The notes under the pieces are model-generated. The model ran no database searches and was not told the DNA's origin. It worked only from the letters and a program-made list of their open reading frames with translations. A stretch of 64,000 nucleotides of DNA from Bryoerythrophyllum caledonicum (Eukaryota > Streptophyta > Bryopsida > Pottiales > Pottiaceae): contig OZ020518.1 of the NCBI GenBank assembly GCA_963971425.1, positions 1,379,001-1,443,000 of the forward strand. The letters are read 5' to 3'. Positions 24,346-34,560 of this stretch are shown here, piece after piece. Within the stretch, counting starts at the first letter, position 1. Each line of letters opens with the position of its first letter. A program made the position numbers and the translations under genes.

Positions 24346-24385
24346 CGAAAGTGCACCCACCTTAGTGTGCTTCTACCCTGCAGTG
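24346..24385 (-). repeat. Right terminal inverted repeat of the 11.1-kb element
   Basis: It ends TGCTTCTACCCTGCAGTG. It pairs with 13258-13297. Confidence 0.7.
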
Positions 24386-24470
24386 ATATTGCACTGTGTT
24401 GATTGGATTCATAGGGAGACTCTAATGTTGAATGAGAGTGCGGATGAGTGGTTTGGCTATCTTGTAGATG

Positions 24471-25449
24471 ATGACTAAGATAGGTGGCCGGAAGAAGTGA
24501 AGTACCAATTTCTCCAATCCGAAGCAGACGCGGGCTGGAAAGGATCGGCGCAAACATCAGTCATTGCTGGCTGCTCAGAACCAGGAAGTGGAATCATCTG
24601 AATCGGGCGAACGATTTAGGGATTTGGCAAGTATCCACCAGGGACCGCAACCCGTCCAATCAAGGATCAAGGTATGATTAGTGTTTTGGGATTTTCATTT
24701 CATGTGGCTGAATAGAAGAATGTCAATAGGTTCATCTGATTCTGGCGTCACGGATTGTTATTCAGGAGTCTTGCACCGTCGTTAGTATTCCTGAGCATTT
24801 AGAAGAGGCGTACTCTTTAAAAGATAACTCTGGGAAAATGTATGAAAGATCCAGCACCGCTGAGACCTCGTTGCAATTAGATAAGGGATCTGAAGGCAGT
24901 AATGGCCAGTCTGACTGCCAGAATAGTGACTCAAGTGAAGAGTATGGGAGCCTGGCATATCAATCACGACCCACACATGTGGGAAACGGTTCCTCATCAA
25001 AGGCATCCAGTAAGGCTGGAACGGCTCATCGAAGAGGCGTTGAGAACCTCGTGGACAAATTCCAGGAACCAGGGTGGGACCCACCAAATCAGGTATGTCA
25101 CAATCCGATTATGCTTTCAACAATCTGTACCAGTTATAATGCTTACATGAGCGACTCTTCCTGTCTTGATTCTCTATGGTCAATGAGTTTTGAGTTGGAC
25201 ATCAAGCTCCCGATAACAAGGGTAATTTAGCCGTGAGCCACCTTATGGGATTTGGCTCATCATTTCTAGGTAATTGAATGCCAAACCGGCCAAAGGGCCT
25301 TCGGGAATAAGGTCAGGAATCGTGATTCACTAGAGGGTGAGGTTCCTCGCACCTTCTTGGATGAGCTCCAATCGGGTAGTCGTGTGAGCATGAGCACAGT
25401 TTTGGCATCGGACTCTGCTTGTCGGGTTCGGTTCTTCATAGGTGACTGA
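24471..25449 (+). CDS. Three-exon gene of unknown function, one nonsense codon
   Basis: Exons 24471-24671, 24766-25092 and 25270-25449 are all multiples of three and join in phase 0 at good GT...AG borders (AAG|GTATG, TTCAG|GAG, CAG|GTATG, CTAG|GTA). The product is about 235 residues, hydrophilic and Ser/Gln/Glu-rich (KQTRAGKDRRKHQSLLAAQN; LEEAYSLKDNSGKMYERSS; NLVDKFQEPGWDPPNQ; VIECQTGQRAFGNKVRNRD). A TGA at 24498-24500 interrupts exon one at codon 10; an internal start after it is possible. There is no recognised domain. The agreement of three exon phases supports a real gene, probably part of another element. Confidence 0.45.
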
Positions 25450-25640
25450 GGTCTGAGGAACCCTAATCGAGATGTTTGTGTAGTGCTTCGGTTCATCTTC
25501 GTGATGGAATTTCTAAATCATGTGAGAATCTCCGTCGCTACAGGCTGTGAGCGGGGGGAATAAGTGAGGAAGTTCGAGGGCACCCGAGGCGGAAGTGGAG
25601 AAAATGGATGCACTTCAGGTACGTCAACAAGATCCTTTGG

Positions 25641-26256
25641 TCTTTAGCTCCAGTTCTAGATCTCATTTCCTGTACTTTCCATCATGATCTAGGACGTAGC
25701 AAGGGTTGGGAGAGGTAGACTGTTAGGAGGGGAGAGTGTGAGGACTGGGTGAGAGGGTGGGAAGTGAGTGGGGTGTGCGTGAGAGACTGAGTGGAGTGGG
25801 TGGGGTGTGTGAGTTCGGTGGGGAGTGCCGAGAGGTGAGGCTTGTGTACGTTGCAGTCTCTGTTGCATGGGGAGGGGCTAGCTTGTGTGAGCATGATTCA
25901 CGTGCATATGCTTTGGGCAATTCTGTATGGTTTGAAGAGAGCGCGAGCGATGGTCCACTAAAGCTAAGAGGAGATTCTCGGTTTTTAACAAAAATCAGTG
26001 ACCCCTGATTTTGGCTTTCGGATCTGAAAGCCATTTTCAGGGGTCACTAATTTTCGTAAAATTTTGAGATTCTTCTCCTAGCTCATTTGCTCTTCGTCGC
26101 GCGTGTTTTTTTTTTCATGGACTATTGGTCTCCAGCTCTTGTTCATGATTTCATTTCCTGTACTTTCTATCAAGATCCAGGACATAGCGAAGTTGGGGAG
26201 AGCTAGACTGTGAGGAGGGGAGAGTGTGAGGACTACGTGGAAAGGGTGGGGAGTCA
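25641..26256. repeat. Diverged 130-bp direct repeat
   Basis: The block 25641-25772 recurs at 26130-26256: both contain TCATTTCCTGTACTTTC, GATCYAGGAC, AGACTGT and GGAGGGGAGAGTGTGAGGAC, followed by purine-rich GAGTG tracts. The MITE at 25962-26083 lies between the copies. Confidence 0.7.
25962..26083. mobile_element. Small foldback MITE, about 122 bp
   Basis: A long imperfect inverted repeat. The left arm reads GAGATTCTCGG then AATCAGTGACCCCTGA. The right arm reads TCAGGGGTCACTAATTTT then GAGATTCTTCTCCTAGCT. The centre is GGCTTTCGGATCTGAAAGCC, itself a hairpin. There is no coding capacity. An AGCTA-like sequence on each side may be a short target duplication or part of the arms. Confidence 0.7.
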
Positions 26257-27335
26257 CAGAGGTGAGGGTGAGTGACTGAGTGGGGAGGATGACGAGAGAA
26301 TATGGGGACGGTGGGGTGACTGTACTCGGTCCTTCGGGCTGGAGAATATCAGTAGCTTCTTGGTACTGGCTGGGGTGGTCGCTGAGGCAATGCTCGTCTC
26401 GTGGACGATCAGAGATTGCATGATCTTGATTTTTTTCATGATTCTATTCCAATTCCAAGTTCAGCTAGATGCAATTGGTTGATTTATGTGAGCCAAATAA
26501 ACCGCCCCTAAAGGGTGGCTTATCTTGAACACAAGATCCTAATACGAGGGCCTAGTTCCTTGTGTAACCAATCCTCAGTCCATTCATACACAACTTATAC
26601 AAGCATGGTGACACATCTCACGTTCACTTAGGTCCCTTGTGGTTGATTAGTGAGGTGGTGACTTAATCCAGCCTTTTGATTGAACCCACCTTTGAACAAG
26701 TGTAACTTTTGCTCTAGGGCTCCGAATGCAACGTTTCCAACTCTTATGGGTTCAATTCAGCATTCCGAACTTGATTAGATCCTTAATGATCAGTTTCAGG
26801 CTTAGGTGTGACCCTGGAACCAGTTGGCAGCAGACAGGCTTTCCTATTTTCTACAAACTTATAATCCTAATTATCTCCTTGACTCTAACTCCGATTCTTA
26901 TGTTTGTTTTTTTTATTCTTATTAGTTTTTTGTGCTTAACATGAGGGCAGCATTCAATCAACCATGCAACTCAATCATGAACTCATAACCAACGACCAAC
27001 AGTGCACACTCAACATATAAGTTTATTCAAGATCGTGCACCACATTCCTACGCATATACCACATCCATTCACACAAGAATCCACTCCAGCCTTACTAAGA
27101 ATGAGCCTCCAGCTGCGTTCACTTACTAATGGCGTTTTAATCGATTGTTTAGTTGAATATATAGCAAACCCTAATTCTACCAAAAAATTGGCAGCGCTTC
27201 CGCGTGGTTTTTGTATTTAGAAAATTAGGTTTCACGTCATACACAAGGAATTTAAGAGGTCCGAGGGAGAAGAGGGGCTCCCTGATTTAATTCGGTTCAC
27301 CCTCCATCCTTAGCCTTCGAATTGCTCACTCCAGC
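26257..27335. other. Non-coding stretch
   Basis: Open frames here (26726-26944, 27002-27220) lack domains and splice context. Nothing else is recognised. Confidence 0.4.
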
Positions 27336-27866
27336 TCTCGCGACCTTCCTCCAGCTCGTGTGATCTTCTTCCTCCTGTTCGTCGTGTGATCTTGCTCCAG
27401 CTCGTGTGATCTTCTTCCTCTTGTTCGTCGTGTGATCTTGCTCCAGCTCGTATGATCTTCTTCCTCTTGTTCGTCGTGCTTGCTCACTCCATCTTTCGTG
27501 ATCTTGCTCCAGCTCGTGTGATCTTCTTCCTCTTGTTCGTCGTGCTTGCTCACTCCAGCTCGTGTGATCTTCTTCCTCCTGCTCGTCGTGCTTGCTCACT
27601 CCAGCTCGTGTGATCTTCTTCCTCTTGTTCGTCGTGTGATCTTGCTCAAGCTTGTGTGATCTTCTTCCTCCTGTTCGTCGTGTGATCTTGCTCCAGCTCG
27701 TGTGATCTTCTTCCTCTTGTTCGTCGTGTGATCTTGCTCCAGCTCATGTGATCTTCTTCCTCTTGTTCGTCGTGTGATCTTGCTCCAGCTCGTGTGATTT
27801 TCTTCCTCCTGCTCGTCGTGCTTGCTCACTCCAGCTCGTGTGATCTTCTTCCTCTTGTGATCTAAC
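27336..27866. repeat. 46-bp minisatellite
   Basis: About a dozen copies of a 46-bp unit built from CTCGTGTGATCTTCTTCCTC, TTGTTCGTCG and TGTGATCTTGCTCCAG, with a variant ending TGCTTGCTCACTCCAG. Forty-six is not a multiple of three, so each copy shifts frame. The long minus-strand frames (27297-28024, DEQEEEDHTSW repeats) are a by-product. Confidence 0.9.
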
Positions 27867-28803
27867 CTAATCTCGTTCACCAGTTCGGGGCCGGGGCTTC
27901 CGGCTCTCTCCCCACACAAATTCAGTCTCTCCCCTGTTCTCTCTCTTCCTACTCCTCGCACACTAACCGAATGAGGCTTCTCCAGGGGGTAACCCCCCAA
28001 CCTTTGCTCTCCTTGAGTTCCCAAAGAAGTTCCCTACCGCCTTTGGCCTTCTTTCATAAATGGCTTCCTTCTTACAAAACCTACTAACCCTATGACTCAT
28101 AATTCCGTGCCACCCCTGCATTTAACAAGAGTGGATGTCCCACTAACCAAGGAATATCTAAATCTAAACATTAACTCCATGCCACATGGGTGTGCATGAT
28201 CTCAATAAGTGAGCTATTAGCTAATTTCCAAGGAGGCTAAATCTAATTTAATCTACCTAAATTGAATCCCCTTTGCTTGGGGTAATTCCTAATTTTACTT
28301 AGCGAGTGATGAGGGGGTTGTCCAAGCCTTTTGGACCTTTCCCACTATTTTTTTAAGGGCTTTTAAGCCTCTTCTTTTCTTTTCTTCCCTTCACCATCAT
28401 TTCTCTTCTTCTTCCATTTTTTTGGTTTCGTGATTTCTTCATCGTGACCAACTGCGATCCACGACTTGGTAGGAGGTAAATTCTTCTCCATCACTATTAA
28501 TTTTAATTTTTTTTCTATTGTTTTTTGTCTTTTTTTTTTTTTCTTCATTGTTTCCTTTCTATTTTTTTTTTGGCTAACTACCTAAATTCCGCGATTGCCA
28601 ATAAGTGGTTCCTAGTTAAGGAATTAGCGCATGGAAGGCTATTTAGCTATTTTGATCAAAAGACCACGAGCTAACCAATGGGATAACCCATTTTCACCAC
28701 TTATTAGCCTTAATGGACCCGATGTGAGGTCCATTCATCACCGTGAGCCGTTTTTGCGGCTCACAATTTGGTTTCTCATGCATACATATTGCAGGTTGAG
28801 AGT
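27867..28803. other. Upstream region of the ParB-methyltransferase gene
   Basis: Poly-pyrimidine tracts at 28360-28580, then a spacer containing the inverted pair GTGAGCC/GGCTCAC at 28743-28763. A good acceptor (CATATTGCAG at 28784-28793) just before the ATG at 28804 suggests a 5' UTR intron. No other gene is seen. Confidence 0.45.
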
Positions 28804-31800
28804 ATGGAACCTTCAACGACTTCTTCACGTGGGGACGTTGAGATTATAGAGGACGAAGCACGCATCACTGAACTTGTTGATGAGCATGGGCTGGCTCCAA
28901 CACTTCAAAGTTTGCGGAGGTCCATCCGTGGGACCTCTTACGACATCCTACAGAGCAGCATTTGCTCCTTTGCTGGTGATCTCCCCATTCCGCTGTGCTG
29001 GATGGTGCCCATGATTGAGGTTAGATTACCTCTTCGTAGTGATGTGGAGAAATTGAAGGGGGAGTTCGTCAATGGATATCGGCCTGGTTCTGCTAGTTTT
29101 TATGTGTCTGTGAAGAGTTTCTCCTTTGTGGAGAAGCGGGTGCAACCAGCAGACAAGTCAACGTGGTCTGAGCTTTGGATTGAAGAGGACCGGAAGTTCG
29201 AGGAGCTGTTGAAGACCAGAGAGGAGTACCATGCGTTTTCAGAGAAGTTCTTCTTCGTCTGGGATGGCAATCATCGCCATATGGCTTGGACCGAGGTGAT
29301 TTCCCAACTTCACCCATCTGATGTGTCCTTTCACGTGCCTGTGAGAACCATGGTTATCGAGCCAACTATCGAGAATCGACACATCTTGCTCAACGTGATG
29401 ACCGACTTGAACAGGTACAAACTAAGTTACTTCAAAGTTTGTTTGTTTCAATTGCTTACATTTCTAGGTATATTATTTAATGAAACTGAATTGTTCTTTT
29501 GTCATAGGCAAAAAGAATCAAATCACGTTGTGCAACACCTGACACACGACCTAAAGCGTGTTCAGCATTTCGGCCTCTTAGAGTTTGAGCAGTTGAAGGG
29601 GCTCATCAGCGATGAGGATTATGAAGTTAGTGTCCTTGAGTGGTCAAAGAAGGGACAACGAAAATGGTATCATATGACTCTCGAAGCATTTGTGAAGCTC
29701 ATGTATGAGGTTCATAATGATCCCTTTGTACATGTTGCACTGGCCAATGATTTCTTATTCATACTCCAGTTCTAAATATTGAAACTGATATGGAGCTTAT
29801 GTTGACCACAGAGGGACCTGATTGTTGTTCAAGAGGAGCAGATTCAAAAATTTAAGGACAACTTGGTCACAAGTGTCAGTGAAGATCAGCGTGGAAGTGC
29901 GGCAGAGTTGGTGAGTCGTTGCACTGAAGCTGTGCAAAAGAAGAAGACGACTTGCCAGACCATGCTCACACGGTTGTTGGCAACTGCCAACCCGGCTAAC
30001 GGGGAGGATTTCTTCAAAGAGGTAGGGAGGGTGTAATTTACATAATCCTTACCATATAGAATTTCTAACTCCCAGCCTAATGAATTTCACTCTAATGATT
30101 GATTTTGTGAGGCAGGTGAATCGTCACTTTGATGTTTACCAGGTGCGGCCCGAGATGACTCCCGAGAAACTCCAGCTCATCGCCACGGCTAGGGTAGCTG
30201 CAAAGTTCAAGTCGCGCTGGAGCAGGTGGTGGAACATGAGCAAGGGTAGCAGGATGGAGTATAACTTCCCCGCGTCGCCAACGTCGGATAAGGTTCTTTG
30301 TGTCTGGATTGACAAGGCAGCGTTCTGGGCTGGGGTAAGGTTCAATCTTTCTTGACATTCACCACATCTTTTTCTATATTTCAATGATCAATTTCTAACT
30401 ATCAGAATTTTATTTCACAGCTAGAAGAAGAGGCTGAGGAGCTCTACGCAGAGATTCTCCTTGAGGACAACATTGTCCTCAAGACTGAAGGGCTTCTGAA
30501 TACCGTCCCCACCATTGGAAAATGGATTGAGGCAAAGAGCATGACATTGTGGACGAAGGTGTTCTCTACTCAGATCGGGAAGGGGGGCTCCTACACGAAG
30601 AGCGAGGAGTCTATGGCGCAGGACGGTTGCGAGAAGGCTCTGAAGCGGATTGTGATGCGGTATTTCTGGAGGGTGCTCATGGCCCAAGGATCCTTGGTGG
30701 CTAGAGATCTACCCATCCGTTTCACAAAGTGGATAGATACTTCTGCTCCAAAATGTATCTTCACAGATTCACAGAGGCGTCGGTTTTCTGTGCACCACCT
30801 CCTCCAATGCCCATGGTGCTTGGAGATGCGGGAGGTGGATCCAACCCCTGGAGACAAGGTACAGCTGCGAGTGGCCTGCGAATCCATTGCGGTTCCTCCT
30901 GTAGTTCGCAGCATCCTTCTCTTGTTGGCGGCTCCCTTGGCAGCTACTAAGGAGCAATCTGAGAAGGCCAAAGCCAAGGCTGCTAAGAAAGCAGCAAAGG
31001 CAGTAGTTAAGGAACAGGAGAGGGAGGCTGCTAGGCTAGAGAAGGAGAGTTCCAAGAAGGAGAAGAAAGAAACGAAGGAGAGGTACAAGGAGCTTGCGGC
31101 TTTGGTGGCGAAGGAAGGCCCTCAGAAGTTGTTTACTCAACTCGGAGGTTTTGGAGGATTTGCAGTCCCTCCAGCGGTGACACTGACGATGGGCGTTTCA
31201 CCCTTAGCTAGCAGTCGCCCTTCAACATTTGATGTGAAGCCCTCGCAGACGGTGTACTCGATATCAATATTCGATCTTCCTCAGTCTTCTATTGCTGTGA
31301 AGGTCATGTGTGAGAGTGCCCTCTCCATCATGTCTCTATTTGATAGTGTCGCTGTGGAGGATGACGAACCCACAGCTTGGAAGGAGCTTCGCCTGTTTTT
31401 GAAGGAGCACTCGGGCTCGCGACATCGGCGACATGAGGCATTGGATTGCACTCTAGGTTTGGCGGATATGGTACTATTCGGCGTTCCAGAGGATTTACCA
31501 GTCCCCGACATTGACGGTGGCATCGTTGTACCGATTTGGAACAAGCTTCCAACCCGGTTATCAGACGGAGGTAAGAAAGAATCCCATTGGATTTATAGGG
31601 CCTTTGAGATGGTTGGGGCATTACTTCGTGACGGAGCGCCACTTATAGTTTTCTACCCTGATTCGAAGTTCATCTCCAATGAGCTTGTAGCGTGGGCCGA
31701 TTGGGCGGCTTTGTCGAGGAGACGAAGTGGTTTGCCATTAACGGGCTGCCACTATTCCGCGATGGCCACCCTGGGCGCACTCACAAGTGCTTCCTTGTGA

Positions 31801-32746
31801 AGTGCTTCGTGAGGAAATTGGATCCAGCGGTTCCATTCTCTTTCTTTGATAGGATGGAGGTGCAACGAGATGGGATTCAGCTGTCTTCAGATGGTCACAT
31901 GACCAATCTCATTACTCAGGAGACTCTGACCATGAGGGCGGATAGCGACGTACCATGGCGTGGTACGCGAGAGAAGTCCACAAACCTCATGGAGGCTCTG
32001 ATTGATCTCTGCACTCAAGAGGAGGACATTGTTCTGGATCTCACAGCATCTACAGGTTAGAAATGTTTCATATCAACCCACTTCATCAGTTATACTCTTG
32101 ATTTTATGTGCTAACACCGTATGTTTTATTTTTCATGAAGGGGCGTCTATTAAGGCTTGCAAGGCTCTTAAGCGACACATTTTGGCACTAGAGGAGGACC
32201 GAGAGTTGGTGGAAGAAATCCTCCTTCCTTTGATCCCTAACACCATTGAGGTCGAGTCAGCTGCACCAATGGTGGTGGGGGAAGGCTCTTGCAAGCGCCC
32301 CTTGGAGATTGATGACGACGAGCCAGAGGTGAAGACCGTCCCAAAGAGACGTTGTGAGTAAGTCCTACCCTTAATAGATTTTAGTTTTGGAATGCGGTTT
32401 GCAATTTTAGTTTAACACATGCTTAAATTCTAAACCGGACTTTAATTTGTGCAGTCGGCCTTCGTCGTTGATGGCATCATTGTCACGGTCTCATGTTGGA
32501 GTGCTTTCTTCCTTGTTGTTGGAGGTGAAGAGCCCCATGCGTCGATTCCATTTGAATCCCTGGGATGCCACTGTTGCAGACGCCATGGCAGCACAACATT
32601 CCCCTCCACGTCTGCAAACGGTAGTCCCACGTAGGTCCCGTACATGTCCTTTCATAGATGGGGAGGCCAGCGTTAGTGGCTCGGAGAGTAGTGATAGTTC
32701 TTCGGACGATAGTGACGCGAGTGACCTTTTCGCTACAGGATCTTGA
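28804..32746 (+). CDS. ParB/sulfiredoxin-like domain fused to amino-methyltransferase-like domain
   Basis: Seven exons join with matching phase: 28804-29414, 29508-29709, 29812-30021, 30116-30334, 30421-32055, 32141-32357 and 32455-32746, about 1,128 codons. Near residues 60-200 lies a ParB/Srx-like domain ending FFFVWDGNHRHMAWTEVI (GxHR motif). A Lys/Glu/Ala-rich coiled coil follows (31,000). The C-terminal third resembles beta-class N6/N4 amino-methyltransferases: a helix-sheet segment FEMVGALLRDGAPLIVFY, then REKSTNLMEALIDLC (motif X position), then the SAM-binding DIVLDLTASTGASIKACKAL. The catalytic DPPY is not evident: LADMVLFGVPEDLP or IFDLPQSS lies at its place. A one-base shift near 31700 breaks exon five. 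An acidic Ser tail ends the protein at TGA. ParB-methyltransferase fusions are known from phages and plasmids; in a plant-like element this is unexpected. Confidence 0.7.
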
Positions 32747-33470
32747 TTCCTTTGCATTGGTTTGTTGTTTTGTTTTACTATCACAGTACTACTTGTTGGT
32801 TGTCTTCATTATTTTCCCAACATTGGTCATCTTCATTCATGTCAATATCCCATTCTTTTCACGTATGTCTAACAAAAAACAGCGTATATCATTAATGCGT
32901 GATGAGAATATTTCGTTCTATCATGGATTAAATATTTGATTCATTATAAATATCCTTTGTAACTTCGTTACATGTCCTCTGAGTTTACAATCTTTATATC
33001 TTAGGCATTGCTATTTTTTAATCAATTGCTGTCGAAGAATAGGAATATTTCAATTTAGAGTGGTTCACACAGAACAAGTATCTCCATGGTATCTAATTTT
33101 TATACCCTAGGTATTACATGGATATCACCTAGGTATTATAAGGGTATGAACTAGGTATCACTTAAATTCTGCCTGCCACCCTAAACCATATAATTTGAAA
33201 CTTTTCCATTGAATTTCTTAGTCTATTGATATGTGGCCACACCCTAAACTCTAAACCCTCACCCATAAGCGTCCCTTCCAATTTCAATTGAAATGTTGCA
33301 ATCAATCCTAAAGTACTCATACTTCCATGTGTCGAAGTACATTGTCATCGTAAAATTCTATTTATTTTTTATATGCCAACACAGTCTAAATAGAACCCAC
33401 GGCCATAGGTGACCCTTTTCAAAGTCAACAAAAAACACTACGAATTTTTTTTTAAAAATTCAGTGCTCAA
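32747..33470. other. 3' flank of the ParB-methyltransferase gene
   Basis: AT-rich, with no gene. Around 33100-33150 a TAGGTATYAY phrase repeats four times (TACCCTAGGTATTACATGG, CACCTAGGTATTATAAGGG, ACTAGGTATCACTT). It shares CACGGCCATAGGT and AAGTCAACAAAAAA with the MULE right flank at 10.84-10.87 kb. Confidence 0.45.
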
Positions 33471-33525
33471 CACTCGCCGCTCGCCGCTCGCCGCTCACAA
33501 GATAGCAATCCTAGCATTTTAGCAG
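33470..33525. repeat. Terminal-type iterons CGCTCGC
   Basis: CTCGCCGCTCGCCGCTCGCC, then GCTCACAAGATAGCAATCCTAGC. It has the same iteron-plus-TAGC layout as the MULE right end at 10960-11004. It probably marks the right end of the element holding the ParB-methyltransferase gene; no left partner was found in the window. Confidence 0.5.
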
Positions 33526-33687
33526 TACATGTAACCATGTCTTCTAGAGCACACAACCATGTAAAATAGGAAGTTTGATGTGCAAGTATTGTTTTAAAGG
33601 CTTACTTTCTTGTATTCATTATGGGCTTTTTTTTTTTTTTGTTTCGTTTTTGATGTATTTATTTCCTTGAAGACTACACCGTTCCTT

Positions 33688-33890
33688 GAATATAGTGTTG
33701 AATATAGTGTAGACAAGACTATTTGAAATTTCCTACACTAATTGAAAATTTACATGCAATTGTTGACTGACACACACTTGCTTGAGAACAAATACCCAAT
33801 CAGAACTTGGCATGCACATGCTTTTATGGAAATTAGTGTGAGTGATCTACATCAATAATCCCTCTACACTATATTCAGTGTTTAGTGTCT
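33688..33890. mobile_element. Small MITE with GAATATAGTGTAG ends
   Basis: A perfect 13-bp inverted pair: GAATATAGTGTAG at 33700-33712 and CTACACTATATTC at 33864-33876. Each is next to another partial copy of the same motif. About 200 bp, no coding capacity. Confidence 0.55.
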
Positions 33891-34560
33891 GGATTGGGTG
33901 CACGGACCAGGGGTTAGTGCCAAGTCGGCTAGGACTGGGCGCGCGACGGGTTGCGGACTGAGCGAGGACAGTTCGCGGACTGGGCGCGAACTGGGAGCGG
34001 ACGGTTTAGACAAATCCGGAGCGGACGGGGATCGGACTGGGAGCGGACAGCCCGCGGACTGCCCGCGCCCCGTCCGCGGTCTGGGCAGGGAATGTCCGCG
34101 GACGTGGCGCGGACGGGGTGCACATGTTATAGAAAGCGGAAGGGGTCCCCATTGTTTGACACTTTCTTAGTCCTAGAAAGCCTTGACGCACTTGCCTCCA
34201 CGTTGACGGCAGTGTGCGGGGCTTCAAAGGGGGAAAGTGCTCCTTTTGAGGACCTTTATTTTCCCAAGGGGAGATGTTTGTCCTCAGAAGCATCTGCTTT
34301 TTCACTATTATAGGCGATGGTTATGCCAACGGTGGGGTTTCAGCAATCTATCCAACCATGGCAACATTATTTTGAAGTGCATGCTTCAATTTGTAGCCTA
34401 GGCAGCACTATTTTGAAGTGCAGGTAGTCTTCGGATTGTTGGAATAGAGCAGTTGTTTTAGAATTCTTGTACGATAATAGATAATGTGGGAAAGTAAATA
34501 TATATTATTGTAAGTAACTTTTGTGATACGGGAATCTGTAGAAGACTTTAGAAGAATTTC

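Larger units (their letters stand above)
13258..24385. mobile_element. 11.1-kb DNA transposon with CACTG termini
   Basis: The two ends are imperfect inverted repeats of about 38 bp. The left reads CACTGTAGGGTGGAAGCA and the right, reverse-complemented, reads CACTGCAGGGTAGAAGCA. They continue as CTAGGGTGG...GCACTT against CTAAGGTGG...GCACTT. Ends starting CACTG recall the CACTA/EnSpm superfamily. No matching 3-bp target duplication is visible (CCG left, ATA right). Inside are a DDE-like gene on + and SUVR-like and RING-like genes on -, converging near 18.4 kb. Noncoding parts are rich in AGTAC/GTAC, and the right subterminal DNA carries GGTGATCACC palindromes. The element is only lightly decayed. 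Confidence 0.7.

Noticed and set aside
27297-28024. Long minus-strand frames encoding DEQEEEDHTSW repeats.
   Set aside because: They are translations of a 46-bp minisatellite. The unit is not a multiple of three and the frame rotates, so no protein is being selected.
33929-34305. Arg/Pro-rich frames in the GC block.
   Set aside because: They are generated by repeated GTCCGCGG phrases; frames are open on both strands and lack structure.
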